12,335 bases of DNA from Deltaproteobacteria bacterium (lineage in GTDB: Bacteria; Desulfobacterota; DSM-4660; Desulfatiglandales; HGW-15): positions 2,384,674 through 2,397,008 of the forward strand of contig CP070840.1 in the NCBI GenBank assembly GCA_020342025.1. Reading direction: 5' to 3'. This document shows positions 1-5,576 of this stretch, one piece after another. Position 1 is the stretch's first letter; each line of letters opens with the position of its first letter. The notes below the pieces were generated by a model that saw nothing but the letters and a program-made list of their open reading frames with translations, ran no database searches and was not told where the DNA came from. The translations under genes and the position numbers were made by a program.

Positions 1-263
1 AGCCTCTCCCCTTCTCTTGTTTCGGCCATAATAGCCGTACCCTTACCCACCACGCGGTAGAGGATGAGCAAAAGTCCACCTTCTTTGGTGCCCGCTATGG
101 AGAAGGGTCTTCTTAACAAAGGGTCAATTCCAGCTCGGACACGAATCATGACAAACTGTCCCGGTCTTGCTACCGCCACCACTTCTGGAGAACTCAACCC
201 CATCAAGTAGGTACGGGGAGCAACCTTTTTGTTGAATACGATCTCTGCATAATGCTCAAACAT
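1..263 (-). CDS. pyrK: Dihydroorotate dehydrogenase electron-transfer subunit, N-terminal part
   Basis: This is the first 88 residues of a protein cut by the window edge, beginning MFEHYAEIVFNKK. It matches the N-terminal FAD-binding barrel of PyrK, the iron-sulfur flavoprotein that passes electrons from the class 1B dihydroorotate dehydrogenase PyrD to NAD+ in pyrimidine synthesis. Visible signatures are PGQFVMIRV (34-42), the FAD-binding RRPFSI (51-56) and YRVVGKGT (69-76), in the order and spacing of the family. The NAD-binding domain and the C-terminal 2Fe-2S cysteines lie outside the window. The start has no strong Shine-Dalgarno site, but it fits the family's usual N-terminus. The gene follows the DUF72 gene by 63 nt on the same strand and may share its promoter. 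Related ferredoxin-NADP reductase-like subunits are the main alternative, but the two motifs favour PyrK. Confidence 0.85.
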   Translation of the reverse strand, partial: MFEHYAEIVFNKKVAPRTYLMGLSSPEVVAVARPGQFVMIRVRAGIDPLLRRPFSIAGTKEGGLLLILYRVVGKGTAIMAETREGER

Positions 264-326
264 AGTTGCGTGAAAGCATACCCCACAATGGTTTAGGATA
301 AAAGTAATATTTTAAAAAGGCGGAAG

Positions 327-1358
327 TCACATCTCATTCACTACTCCTAATTTGTGTAGCCTTTCTAGAAACTTCTCTGAAACCTTTTGAGCGATGAGTG
401 GCGCATTCCCTCCCGCACGATTATTAATGATCACATTGACACCAACGCCCTCCCCGATCGCGGCCGACATGATCTCTGCCGTCTCTTCAACCATCTGAGG
501 ACTCATCATCCCATCAATCAATTTGTCGAATGGGTAGGCCCTCAGGTATGCCTCTTCATAACGAACCCTCAATGGTGTCATCAGCCTGACAATGCATTGT
601 TTGTCGGCGTTCAGGAATTTGCCCTTGCTCTTGTTTAACTGTCCTCGGAGTGGCGGCAACCACGTCCAGTGCGAAAGTACCTGCCCAATACCATATTTCT
701 CCAAGACCTGGAAATATGGCGCTGAAAGAAGAGACTCGGTCCTCAATTCTATGTGGTAACGGTCATCTCTTGGAATGCTACCGAAAAACTGATCCAACAC
801 TTCTGCGCATTCTGCCGGGGGGATTCTCTCTTTTTTTGGCTGATATTCCTGCTCGAAAATGAAGCCTTTGAGATGCTGGCCCAGTAGGTCTGTTGCAGGT
901 TCGTAGAACTGATCTACAAAGATGTCACACTTGAGATAATCCGGATTTTCAACAAACTTGCCCCCCCTCCAAAGCCGTTTGGCAAAGATCGCTTGAGGGA
1001 CTTTCAGGATCAACCGATCGTCTTGGCGCAGGTGTCTTCTGTAGGTTTGGAGCACATGATAGTTCTGGGTGGGTTGTGAATCTTTCTCCATCAGGACCCT
1101 ATAGAAGGTGAAATCCAGTTCCAGGATGGAGAAGTGTTGAAAATACTCCGCCACACTCTCCACAGGCAAGACCTCTTCCTTCAAAGACTTCCCACCAACC
1201 TTCTTGGGCCGGCTTGTTATTCTTTTCCTGTAGCGCTCCTCCGAATAGATTTGCCCAATCCAGCCTGCATATCTGTCACTGGCTGTACCCATGAAAACGT
1301 TGGGGTGAAGATCACGAAATTGAAATTTCTCCGAACCCTCAGTGTTTCCTTTCTTCAT
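327..1358 (-). CDS. DUF72 (YecE-like) family protein
   Basis: A 343-residue protein of the DUF72 family, a TIM-barrel-like fold of unknown biochemical function. Family signatures appear in order: GTASDRYAGW near the N-terminus (24-33), ILELDFTFYR (78-87; the family's 'vEin.tFY' strand), LILKVP (116-121), HIELR (202-206; usually 'vE.R') and INNRAGGNAP near the C-terminus (311-320). I chose the ATG at 1358 because GGGGAG lies a few bases upstream; an in-frame ATG at 1409 lacks a ribosome-binding site and would add 17 atypical residues. It is somewhat longer than the usual 240-290 residues, with extra sequence around 48-65 and in the C-terminal third. A strong promoter lies about 70 nt upstream, and pyrK follows. 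No reaction can be assigned. Confidence 0.85.
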   Translation of the reverse strand: MKKGNTEGSEKFQFRDLHPNVFMGTASDRYAGWIGQIYSEERYRKRITSRPKKVGGKSLKEEVLPVESVAEYFQHFSILELDFTFYRVLMEKDSQPTQNYHVLQTYRRHLRQDDRLILKVPQAIFAKRLWRGGKFVENPDYLKCDIFVDQFYEPATDLLGQHLKGFIFEQEYQPKKERIPPAECAEVLDQFFGSIPRDDRYHIELRTESLLSAPYFQVLEKYGIGQVLSHWTWLPPLRGQLNKSKGKFLNADKQCIVRLMTPLRVRYEEAYLRAYPFDKLIDGMMSPQMVEETAEIMSAAIGEGVGVNVIINNRAGGNAPLIAQKVSEKFLERLHKLGVVNEM

Positions 1359-1427
1359 ACTTGCTCCCCACGGAAGAATTCGGGCGTCACAATGGAGGTT
1401 TCCCCTCATCGACCTAGTTGTTTCGGT

Positions 1428-1456
1428 AGTTTAGAGTAGTCCTGAAGATGTGTCAA
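1428..1456 (-). promoter_or_regulatory. Sigma-70 promoter for the DUF72 gene (and perhaps pyrK)
   Basis: Read on the minus strand, a perfect -35 box TTGACA (1451-1456) is followed after exactly 17 bp by TAAACT (1428-1433). It sits between the minus-strand terminator at 1469-1500 and the DUF72 start at 1358, so transcription restarts here. The same pair of hexamers with the same spacing recurs upstream of the outer-membrane operon at 4489-4517. Confidence 0.7.
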
Positions 1457-1468
1457 AGGAGGGGAGGC

Positions 1469-1500
1469 AAAAAAAAGGCAGAGCCAATTGCGGCTCTGCC
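1469..1500 (-). terminator. Intrinsic terminator, minus strand
   Basis: A perfect 9-bp stem (1477-1485 with 1492-1500), loop AATTGC, is followed on the minus strand by eight T residues (complement of the A-run 1469-1476). On the plus strand no T-run directly follows the stem, so it should act on minus-strand transcription only. No recognisable gene ends near it: the nearest upstream minus-strand coding region stops at 2390, about 890 nt away. It therefore either ends a long 3' UTR or marks the 3' end of an unannotated RNA. Confidence 0.75.
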
Positions 1501-1501
1501 C

Positions 1502-1592
1502 GGTGGCTTTTGGGTTAGGTTGAAATATGGACGTTTCAACTTGGCCAAATACTTTGGGTTAGGCTGTTTGTTAACAATCCAACTGGGCCACC
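1502..1592. other. Nested inverted repeats, possible structured RNA
   Basis: Three complementary pairs are nested so that an RNA would fold as a three-way junction. A closing stem pairs GGTGGC (1502-1507) with GCCACC (1587-1592); one arm pairs 1517-1525 with 1534-1542 around an 8-nt loop; the other pairs 1554-1560 with 1576-1582. Each arm holds one G-T pair on the plus strand, which would be C-A on the minus strand, so base pairing slightly favours a plus-strand RNA. The adjacent terminator at 1469-1500 instead favours the minus strand. The 11-mer TTTGGGTTAGG occurs twice (1509-1519 and 1553-1563). I do not recognise an RNA family. Confidence 0.35.
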
Positions 1593-1771
1593 AAAAAAGA
1601 ACGGGATCCCAAGATGCCGTTATTTCCCCGGGTACTAATCTCTTCTTCTATTCTTTGGAGACGACCGCAAAAAGATGCACGCACATCCGAGAAACCCGTT
1701 TGTTAACTAATTTATTGAAAAGAACAGTTTTTGGGACCTTGTGTAACCTTTTTTATATGAATGCAAAATCC

Positions 1772-1800
1772 TTGCCAAATTTCATAATTTACAATATAAT
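1772..1800 (+). promoter_or_regulatory. Near-consensus sigma-70 promoter without an obvious gene
   Basis: TTGCCA (1772-1777), a 17-bp spacer and a perfect TATAAT (1795-1800) lie on the plus strand in the gene-poor stretch. Transcription would start near 1807 and run through the three spaced repeats at 1852-2246 towards the convergent gene at 2390. No good reading frame follows. It could drive a non-coding RNA, be left from a lost gene, or be a chance match in AT-rich DNA. Confidence 0.4.
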
Positions 1801-1851
1801 GCCTTATTTCAAATACTTATGAATATTAAAGTAGACAAGGCAGTTTGCGAA

Positions 1852-2246
1852 GTGCCAAAATTCGTCAAAATAGTGTGAGAAAAAGTTTACACATTCTAGT
1901 CGGTTTACGCCAAGCTGTATAAAAAATGCAATTCTTGTGCAAACCTGTGTCCCCCACATCTGTTCATGAGTATATCTGATTTAAATTCAGCAGGTTAGAT
2001 GGGAAACCAAAAAGGGCAGGCTCTAAAACTATCAAAAATCTGTGAAAATGTGTCACGAAAAGTGGACAGTTTAGGGAAGCTCGTCGCCCCTTTTCAGCTG
2101 AAAGTGGATATGGCTCCCAATCAAGAAATCAGCAGCATAAAAAACATAAAATCTAATTGAATTCCAAATACTTATCCTCACTCAAACATTCAATCCATCC
2201 TCGAAACTGTCAAAAATCGTCACTAGGTGTCAAAAAAAGTCAACAG
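1852..2246 (+). repeat. Three degenerate 40-bp repeats at 177/178-bp spacing
   Basis: Copies lie at 1852-1892, 2029-2069 and 2207-2246. They share the pattern (C/T)CAAAA(A/T)TC, then G(T)GT with CA or GA, then AAAAGT..ACA. The first two copies agree at about 25 of 41 positions without gaps by eye. The second carries TGTCACGAAAAGTGGACAG; the third carries GTGTCAAAAAAAGTCAACAG. On the opposite strand the third copy shows two TTTTTGACA boxes 20 bp apart. Multi-repeat ends of this kind occur in IS21-like elements, so a transposon remnant is one guess; protein-binding sites are another. No transposase gene is visible. Confidence 0.4.
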
Positions 2247-2389
2247 GAATGGCGTTTCCATTTCATTATGAGCCTAATAACGAAAACCTGGGGGTGTTTC
2301 AGGATGTCTCAAATAAGACTTGAGTTGAGGGAGGAAAAAAGAGTTGTGATAAACGGCGTGCCGCTATTTGAGCGTCCTGGCTGTACCTA

Positions 2390-3064
2390 TTATGGGGAAC
2401 CCAAATAGACTTCTAGGAATAAGGTCTCCCCTGGTTCTATGGCGACCCGTTTTGCCCAGTCTTCATAGTCTGATCGAGTCACTCTGAGCTCATGAAGACC
2501 TGGGGCCACGTTTTCGACTGTGCACGGAAGATCTCCCACGTAATTTCCATCAAGATAGACCTCAGCAAAATAGGGGCGTCCGAAAACAGAGATGCGACCA
2601 TACTCCGCTTTTTCGGGTAACCCGGAGTCCGTTAACTTTTCCGTACGAGCCCGAGCCTCTTCGCGCTCCCTGCGCCTCTCAGCGCCGATGCAGTCCGACT
2701 CACCGCTGCCATATCTGCCCACGTGGACACGGTTCAAAAGGCCGCCCCGGAACGTAAGGATTTTGACAAATCTGTGCGCCCCACAATTGTAATACCATGT
2801 CTCAACGGTCTCCGTAACTTCGCTATACCCTCCACTCCCATGAGGGAACCCGTGTGGTACCCGCCCGCCATAACTCCCTTCCGTTATAACTCTCTTCAGC
2901 TCCTTGAAGCTGGGGGGACCACACCTCAGGAGAACGTCCATTGTGGTCATTCCGGGACGGACGATTTCTGTGCCACACTTGAAAGTACCCGCGAGAAGAT
3001 CGCCGTTCCAAAAGGCTGTGAGCACCAGAATCAACAGGCTTGATATGGATATTGTTTTGACCAT
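2390..3064 (-). CDS. Secreted DUF2845 protein with C-terminal PEGA domain
   Basis: A 224-residue exported protein. A signal peptide (about 1-26, ending LLA) is followed by a DUF2845-like region: FKCGTEIVRPGMTTMDVLLRCGPP (28-51) and VETWYYNCGAHRFVKILTFRGG (87-108), the family's 'cG..v..G.t..evl.kCG.P' and 'e.w.YN.G' pattern, with Cys30, Cys48 and Cys94. A charged linker (129-150) leads to a PEGA domain (about 156-222, with EVYLDGNYVGDLP and the PGLHELRV turn), a small beta-sandwich common in bacterial surface proteins. Function is unknown; a periplasmic or envelope role is likely. I chose the ATG at 3064; an upstream TTG at 3097 would give an atypical charged N-terminus before the signal. The gene follows the 196-aa barrel gene by 103 nt on the same strand, so it is probably the last gene of that operon. 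Confidence 0.75.
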   Translation of the reverse strand: MVKTISISSLLILVLTAFWNGDLLAGTFKCGTEIVRPGMTTMDVLLRCGPPSFKELKRVITEGSYGGRVPHGFPHGSGGYSEVTETVETWYYNCGAHRFVKILTFRGGLLNRVHVGRYGSGESDCIGAERRREREEARARTEKLTDSGLPEKAEYGRISVFGRPYFAEVYLDGNYVGDLPCTVENVAPGLHELRVTRSDYEDWAKRVAIEPGETLFLEVYLGSP

Positions 3065-3167
3065 GATGAGCCTATCTCTTTTGGCGGCCAATAACAAGAA
3101 GCCGGGGAAGCCGCTCCCTAATTTAGAGCCTCAAAACCCCGCGGCCCAACGTTCTTATCATTCGTTG

Positions 3168-3758
3168 TTAGAATCTAAATCCGAAAACCGCCGTTACAAT
3201 ATAACCGTTCAGGTCGGGTTCCAATTTTACCGAACCCCCTGCGGCGGAACCCCCGAACTCAGCGTCGGATGTCAGGAGGTATTTGCCCTCTATCCCGAGA
3301 AAGAATTCTTCAGTAATATTATAATTTACGCCAAAACCTAGAGTGAGGCCGAACACGGTATCATCATCATTAATAGTGATGGTACCCAGGGCAGGATAAG
3401 TTAAAGTGCCTTTAAAACTCGCAAAGTAGGCTCCCACGCCTACCTGTGAAAAAAGCTCCCAGTCACCTTTTGGATAGATCACCTTTCCCGTCGCGATTAA
3501 CGGCACAACCTTGACATCATCGCTCCGTAAATATCCGGCCCCGACTTCCAGTGCAATATTGGGTGAAAAATAATGCCCCCATGCCACCTCTCCGTTGAAG
3601 CCCGTATCAAAATTGAGGTCATCGAGACCACCGGTCGGGGAATAGATTCCACCCTTTGCGATAATATAATCTCGTCTCTCTTGTCCTGTTGCAGAAATGG
3701 GCAGAAGAAATACTAGGGTAATAATCAGTACAAAAATCGCCCGCGCTCCTGATCTCAT
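3168..3758 (-). CDS. Outer-membrane beta-barrel protein (OmpA/OmpX-like fold)
   Basis: A 196-residue protein with a typical signal peptide (about 1-25; hydrophobic FVLIITLVFLLPI, then SATGQ). The mature part consists of alternating hydrophobic strands rich in Gly and aromatic residues, for example YIIAKGGIYSPTGG, GEVAWGHYFSPNIALEVGAGYL, LFSQVGVGAYFASF and FGLTLGFGVNYNI. It ends VFGFRF, the C-terminal aromatic signature read by the BAM assembly machinery. Size fits an eight-stranded barrel. AAGGAGG precedes the ATG at an ideal distance, so the start is secure. The gene begins 10 nt after the stop of the 214-aa barrel gene and is certainly co-transcribed with it. The ligand or structural role cannot be told from sequence. 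Confidence 0.8.
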   Translation of the reverse strand: MRSGARAIFVLIITLVFLLPISATGQERRDYIIAKGGIYSPTGGLDDLNFDTGFNGEVAWGHYFSPNIALEVGAGYLRSDDVKVVPLIATGKVIYPKGDWELFSQVGVGAYFASFKGTLTYPALGTITINDDDTVFGLTLGFGVNYNITEEFFLGIEGKYLLTSDAEFGGSAAGGSVKLEPDLNGYIVTAVFGFRF

Positions 3759-3768
3759 AGGTTCCTCC

Positions 3769-4413
3769 TTAAAAATAATATTTGATGCCTAGCGCAAAAG
3801 TGAATGCATCCAAATCAACTTCAAACTGCTCTTCGGTTGACCCGGAACTCCTTTCCACATAATCAACCTTGTTCCAAGCGTATCTGGCGTCCCAGTTAAT
3901 GCTCACCTTATCATTAAGAAAGAACTCCACACCGCCGATAACCTGATAGCCAAAACTGTCATCCATCTCTACAGTCAGACCCGGGAAAGCGCTTTTACCT
4001 ATGTCTGTCAGGCCAAAATCGTTGAAATAGTACCCAACCCCTCCCCCTATATAAATCCCTATCTCGGAGGTTGGCCAAAAAACGTAGCGTGCATTCAAGA
4101 GAACCGGAATCTGCTTCAATTCACCGAACTCAGCGATAAAAACACCAGACCTCCTCCGCGCAAGGTCTGTTTCTGTAAAGCCCCCAATCAACTCCAAAGA
4201 TAGTGAATTAGTAAATGAATAGGTGACCATTCCTTCATAGAGCAAACTCTCCGTCCATTCGAGACTGAGGTCACGGACTTGGTCATCAGAAATGTCGTAG
4301 TAAGCCAACCTTGCTCCAACACCAAATTTCTTTGCTATATCCTCCGCATTACTGACGCCCACTAAAAACAGAAAAAGAATAGCTCCACAAAATACCGCAG
4401 CGATGGCCTTCAT
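3769..4413 (-). CDS. Outer-membrane beta-barrel protein (OmpW-like)
   Basis: A 214-residue exported protein. The signal peptide (1-23) ends VSNA, followed by EDIAKKFGVGARLAYYDISDD. The mature chain shows repeated amphipathic strands: YEGMVTYSFTNSLSLELIGGF, VLLNARYVFWPTSEIGIYIGGGVGYYFND, SFGYQVIGGVEFFLNDKVSINWDARYAW and FTFALGIKYYF. The pattern of a 'Y.F....l.lel.gG' strand followed by 'P.l.l..Y.f......yiGaGvgYy' is that of OmpW-type eight-stranded barrels, and the C-terminal Phe fits outer-membrane insertion. AGGAGG lies just upstream of the start. A strong promoter is at 4489-4517, making this the first gene of a three-gene envelope operon. Substrate is unknown. Confidence 0.82.
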   Translation of the reverse strand: MKAIAAVFCGAILFLFLVGVSNAEDIAKKFGVGARLAYYDISDDQVRDLSLEWTESLLYEGMVTYSFTNSLSLELIGGFTETDLARRRSGVFIAEFGELKQIPVLLNARYVFWPTSEIGIYIGGGVGYYFNDFGLTDIGKSAFPGLTVEMDDSFGYQVIGGVEFFLNDKVSINWDARYAWNKVDYVERSSGSTEEQFEVDLDAFTFALGIKYYF

Positions 4414-4488
4414 ATACTTGCCCTCCTAGGAGAAATGGAATGACTCATTGTTCGGTTAAGTTAAGGCATGCTTTACAATGCATTGGAA

Positions 4489-4517
4489 AGTTTAGATAAA
4501 ATTAGAATTTCTGTCAA
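4489..4517 (-). promoter_or_regulatory. Sigma-70 promoter of the outer-membrane operon
   Basis: On the minus strand TTGACA (4512-4517) is followed by a 17-bp spacer and TAAACT (4489-4494), giving a leader of about 70 nt before the start at 4413. Confidence 0.65.
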
Positions 4518-4614
4518 TATTTGCGTAAATTTCTAGTTCGATTAGGCGGAATATACAATGGGCTGAGATCAAGAGTGGGTCTGGAAGTCTTGACTCACAT
4601 CCTCTCCGTCGAAC

Positions 4615-4645
4615 AAAAAAGAGGTTAGCCTAACCTGCTAACCTC
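4615..4645 (-). terminator. Terminator of tRNA-Leu
   Basis: On the minus strand a 9-bp stem, GAGGTTAGC (complement of 4637-4645) with GCTAACCTC (complement of 4621-4629), is followed by six T residues (complement of 4615-4620). It lies just 3' of the tRNA-Leu gene. Confidence 0.8.
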
Positions 4646-4655
4646 TTGGTCGTTC

Positions 4656-4743
4656 TGGTGCCGGAGGGGGGACTCGAACCCCCACCTAGCAAAGCTAGAC
4701 TGGATTTTGAGTCCAGCGCGTCTACCAGTTTCACCACTCCGGC
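4656..4743 (-). tRNA. tRNA-Leu (anticodon CAA)
   Basis: An 88-nt gene including an encoded CCA. The acceptor stem GCCGGAG pairs with CTCCGGC, discriminator A. The anticodon stem CTGGA/TCCAG encloses the loop CTCAAAA with anticodon CAA (complement of 4707-4709), which reads the Leu codon UUG. The long variable arm (CTAGC-TTT-GCTAG) is typical of a class II tRNA, and the T-arm GGGGG-TTCGAGT-CCCCC is perfect. A strong promoter at 4761-4790 and a terminator at 4615-4645 make it a single-gene unit. Confidence 0.97.
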
Positions 4744-4760
4744 ACGTCTCGCTTGCTCGG

Positions 4761-4790
4761 ATTATAGGGAAAAGCCGATTTCCGTGTCAA
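4761..4790 (-). promoter_or_regulatory. Promoter of tRNA-Leu
   Basis: Consensus TTGACA (complement of 4785-4790) and consensus TATAAT (complement of 4761-4766) are separated by 18 bp, about 18 bp upstream of the mature tRNA. The -35 box is the left arm of the palindrome at 4785-4803. Confidence 0.85.
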
Positions 4791-4803
4791 TATGATATTG
4801 ACA
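4785..4803. promoter_or_regulatory. 19-bp perfect palindrome joining two divergent -35 boxes
   Basis: The sequence TGTCAATATGATATTGACA is self-complementary around its central base. Its outer hexamers are the consensus -35 boxes of the divergent tRNA-Leu and tRNA-Ala promoters, 7 bp apart. Two RNA polymerase holoenzymes could hardly occupy both at once. It may equally be the site of a dimeric regulator. Confidence 0.75.
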
Positions 4804-4826
4804 GCCCATTTGCCTCTGGTTATTAT
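4798..4826 (+). promoter_or_regulatory. Promoter of tRNA-Ala
   Basis: TTGACA (4798-4803), a 17-bp spacer and TATTAT (4821-4826) end 12 bp before the first base of tRNA-Ala, leaving a leader of only a few nucleotides. Confidence 0.8.
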
Positions 4827-4838
4827 TGATGATTACAT

Positions 4839-4914
4839 GGGGCTGTAGCTCAGCTGGGAGAGCGCATGAATGGCATTCATGAGGTCGTCGGTTCGATCCC
4901 GATCAGCTCCACCA
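4839..4914 (+). tRNA. tRNA-Ala (anticodon GGC)
   Basis: A 76-nt gene with encoded CCA. The acceptor stem GGGGCTG pairs with CAGCTCC (one G-T pair). The anticodon stem ATGAA/TTCAT surrounds anticodon GGC (4872-4874), which reads GCC and GCU. The D-arm AGCTCAGCTGGGAGAGC and the T-loop GTTCGATCC are standard. It is transcribed away from tRNA-Leu. Confidence 0.97.
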
Positions 4915-4923
4915 GGAAAACAA

Positions 4924-4952
4924 AAAGGGTTAACCGGATGGGTTAACCCTTT
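4924..4952 (+). terminator. Terminator of tRNA-Ala, possibly bidirectional
   Basis: A 12-bp perfect stem, AAAGGGTTAACC (4924-4935) with its complement (4941-4952), has a 5-nt loop GGATG and a T-rich downstream tail. The A-rich left flank would also supply T residues on the minus strand, so it may serve the minus-strand gene ending at 4993 as well. Confidence 0.8.
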
Positions 4953-4992
4953 CTTTATATAAAGGGCTTGTGATTGGTGTCCTTTATGCAGA

Positions 4993-5439
4993 TCAATCCA
5001 TCAAACCTGTTTCATTATTATATCGTGATGAAAAGATGGAGGCCTTGCCAGAGAAGATGTTACACTGGGTCAGGACGTGCTCAGCCACATCCCTTCTCTT
5101 GCCCTCGTCCAGGTTATTAAAGCTCTTGATAAAAAGATCCTCGTCGGACACACCTGAGAGGATTGACCAGATCTCTTCAGGCGCCATGTCAGATCTCAAA
5201 TCCAGGCCCTCTTCAGCCGCGGCTTTCCCAAGAACCCTTTTCGCCTCCGCCAGCAGGCTATCAAGGCTGTTCTTTATGGCCTGGACTTCAATTTCCAGGG
5301 CCTCATAGGAAGCACACGCTCTGGAGATGGGACAGGTTGTTTCATGCCCACCCACCTTTAGGTGGATGCCTACACTCACGGTTGCTTCCCCATCTTCCCC
5401 TTTCCCCATTTCCGTCACCATTTCGAAAATGCTTTCCAT
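4993..5439 (-). CDS. Hypothetical protein, 148 aa
   Basis: I do not recognise this family. The 148-residue protein has no signal peptide or membrane segment and should be cytoplasmic. It opens with an acidic, beta-prone stretch (MGKGEDGEATVSVGIHLKVGG, 11-31), then CPISRAC (36-42), a long predicted helix rich in Glu, Leu and Ala (43-78; possible coiled coil), a short segment beginning APEEIWSIL, and a C-terminal region containing DLFIKSFNNLDEGKRRDVAEHVLTQC. The minus-strand reading is supported by GGAGG at good spacing before the ATG and by coding-like composition. It lies 137 nt downstream of the metallo-hydrolase gene on the same strand, so co-transcription is possible. Cys36 and Cys42 could bind metal, but that is speculation. 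Confidence 0.65.
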   Translation of the reverse strand: MESIFEMVTEMGKGEDGEATVSVGIHLKVGGHETTCPISRACASYEALEIEVQAIKNSLDSLLAEAKRVLGKAAAEEGLDLRSDMAPEEIWSILSGVSDEDLFIKSFNNLDEGKRRDVAEHVLTQCNIFSGKASIFSSRYNNETGLMD

Positions 5440-5576
5440 CTTTCCTCCTTCTACCTGACAAATGGGGTGAAAAGCTAAAGACGTCTTCCTTCGCTTTCAC
5501 GGACCCGGCAGAGCTCTATCTTATCTCGTTTTAGGGTTATGTGGCGGTCATCCAGGCAATTGGGGCAGGGAAATAT

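Larger units (their letters stand above)
1501..2389. other. Gene-poor intergenic region with repeats and fold-rich DNA
   Basis: No convincing protein gene is present. Reading frames here lack ribosome-binding sites and recognisable composition. The region is AT-rich and holds: nested inverted repeats at 1502-1592; the 10-mer GTTTGTTAAC at 1566-1575 and again at 1698-1707; a plus-strand promoter at 1772-1800; three degenerate 40-bp repeats at 1852, 2029 and 2207; and a 14-base segment near 1807-1820 that recurs with one mismatch at 2162-2175, 355 bp away, the same offset as between the first and third repeats. A 34-codon frame at 2304-2408 (beginning MSQIRLELREEKR, plus strand) has coding-like composition but only a poorly spaced AGG upstream and overlaps the end of the gene at 2390. 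It may be a remnant. Confidence 0.6.

Noticed and set aside
1502..1592. Hammerhead ribozyme in the three-way junction
   Set aside because: The junction lacks the CUGANGA core on either strand, even though a GAAAC-GTC string appears on the minus strand.
1448..1822. Plus-strand reading frame of 124 codons in the intergenic stretch
   Set aside because: It crosses the terminator and the folded repeats, has atypical composition (many Lys, Asn, Tyr, Phe and Cys from AT-rich DNA), and resembles no family.
2157..2408. Plus-strand frame of 83 codons overlapping the 3' end of the DUF2845-PEGA gene
   Set aside because: It starts with TTG without a ribosome-binding site and crosses the third spaced repeat. 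Only the last 34 codons look coding-like, too little to call a gene.
3065..3167. Terminator between the 196-aa barrel gene and the DUF2845-PEGA gene
   Set aside because: Only weak stems (CAACG/CGTTG and GCGGC/GCCGC) are visible and neither has a T-run, so read-through is more likely.
4970..5308. Plus-strand frame of 112 codons opposite the 148-aa gene
   Set aside because: The minus-strand frame has a good Shine-Dalgarno site and coding-like composition; this one is rich in Ser, Leu and Arg and has no ribosome-binding site.
5467..5500. Imperfect hairpin upstream of the 148-aa gene as a terminator or attenuator
   Set aside because: The outer stem (GTGAAA with TTTCAC) is short and bulged and no T-run follows on either strand.
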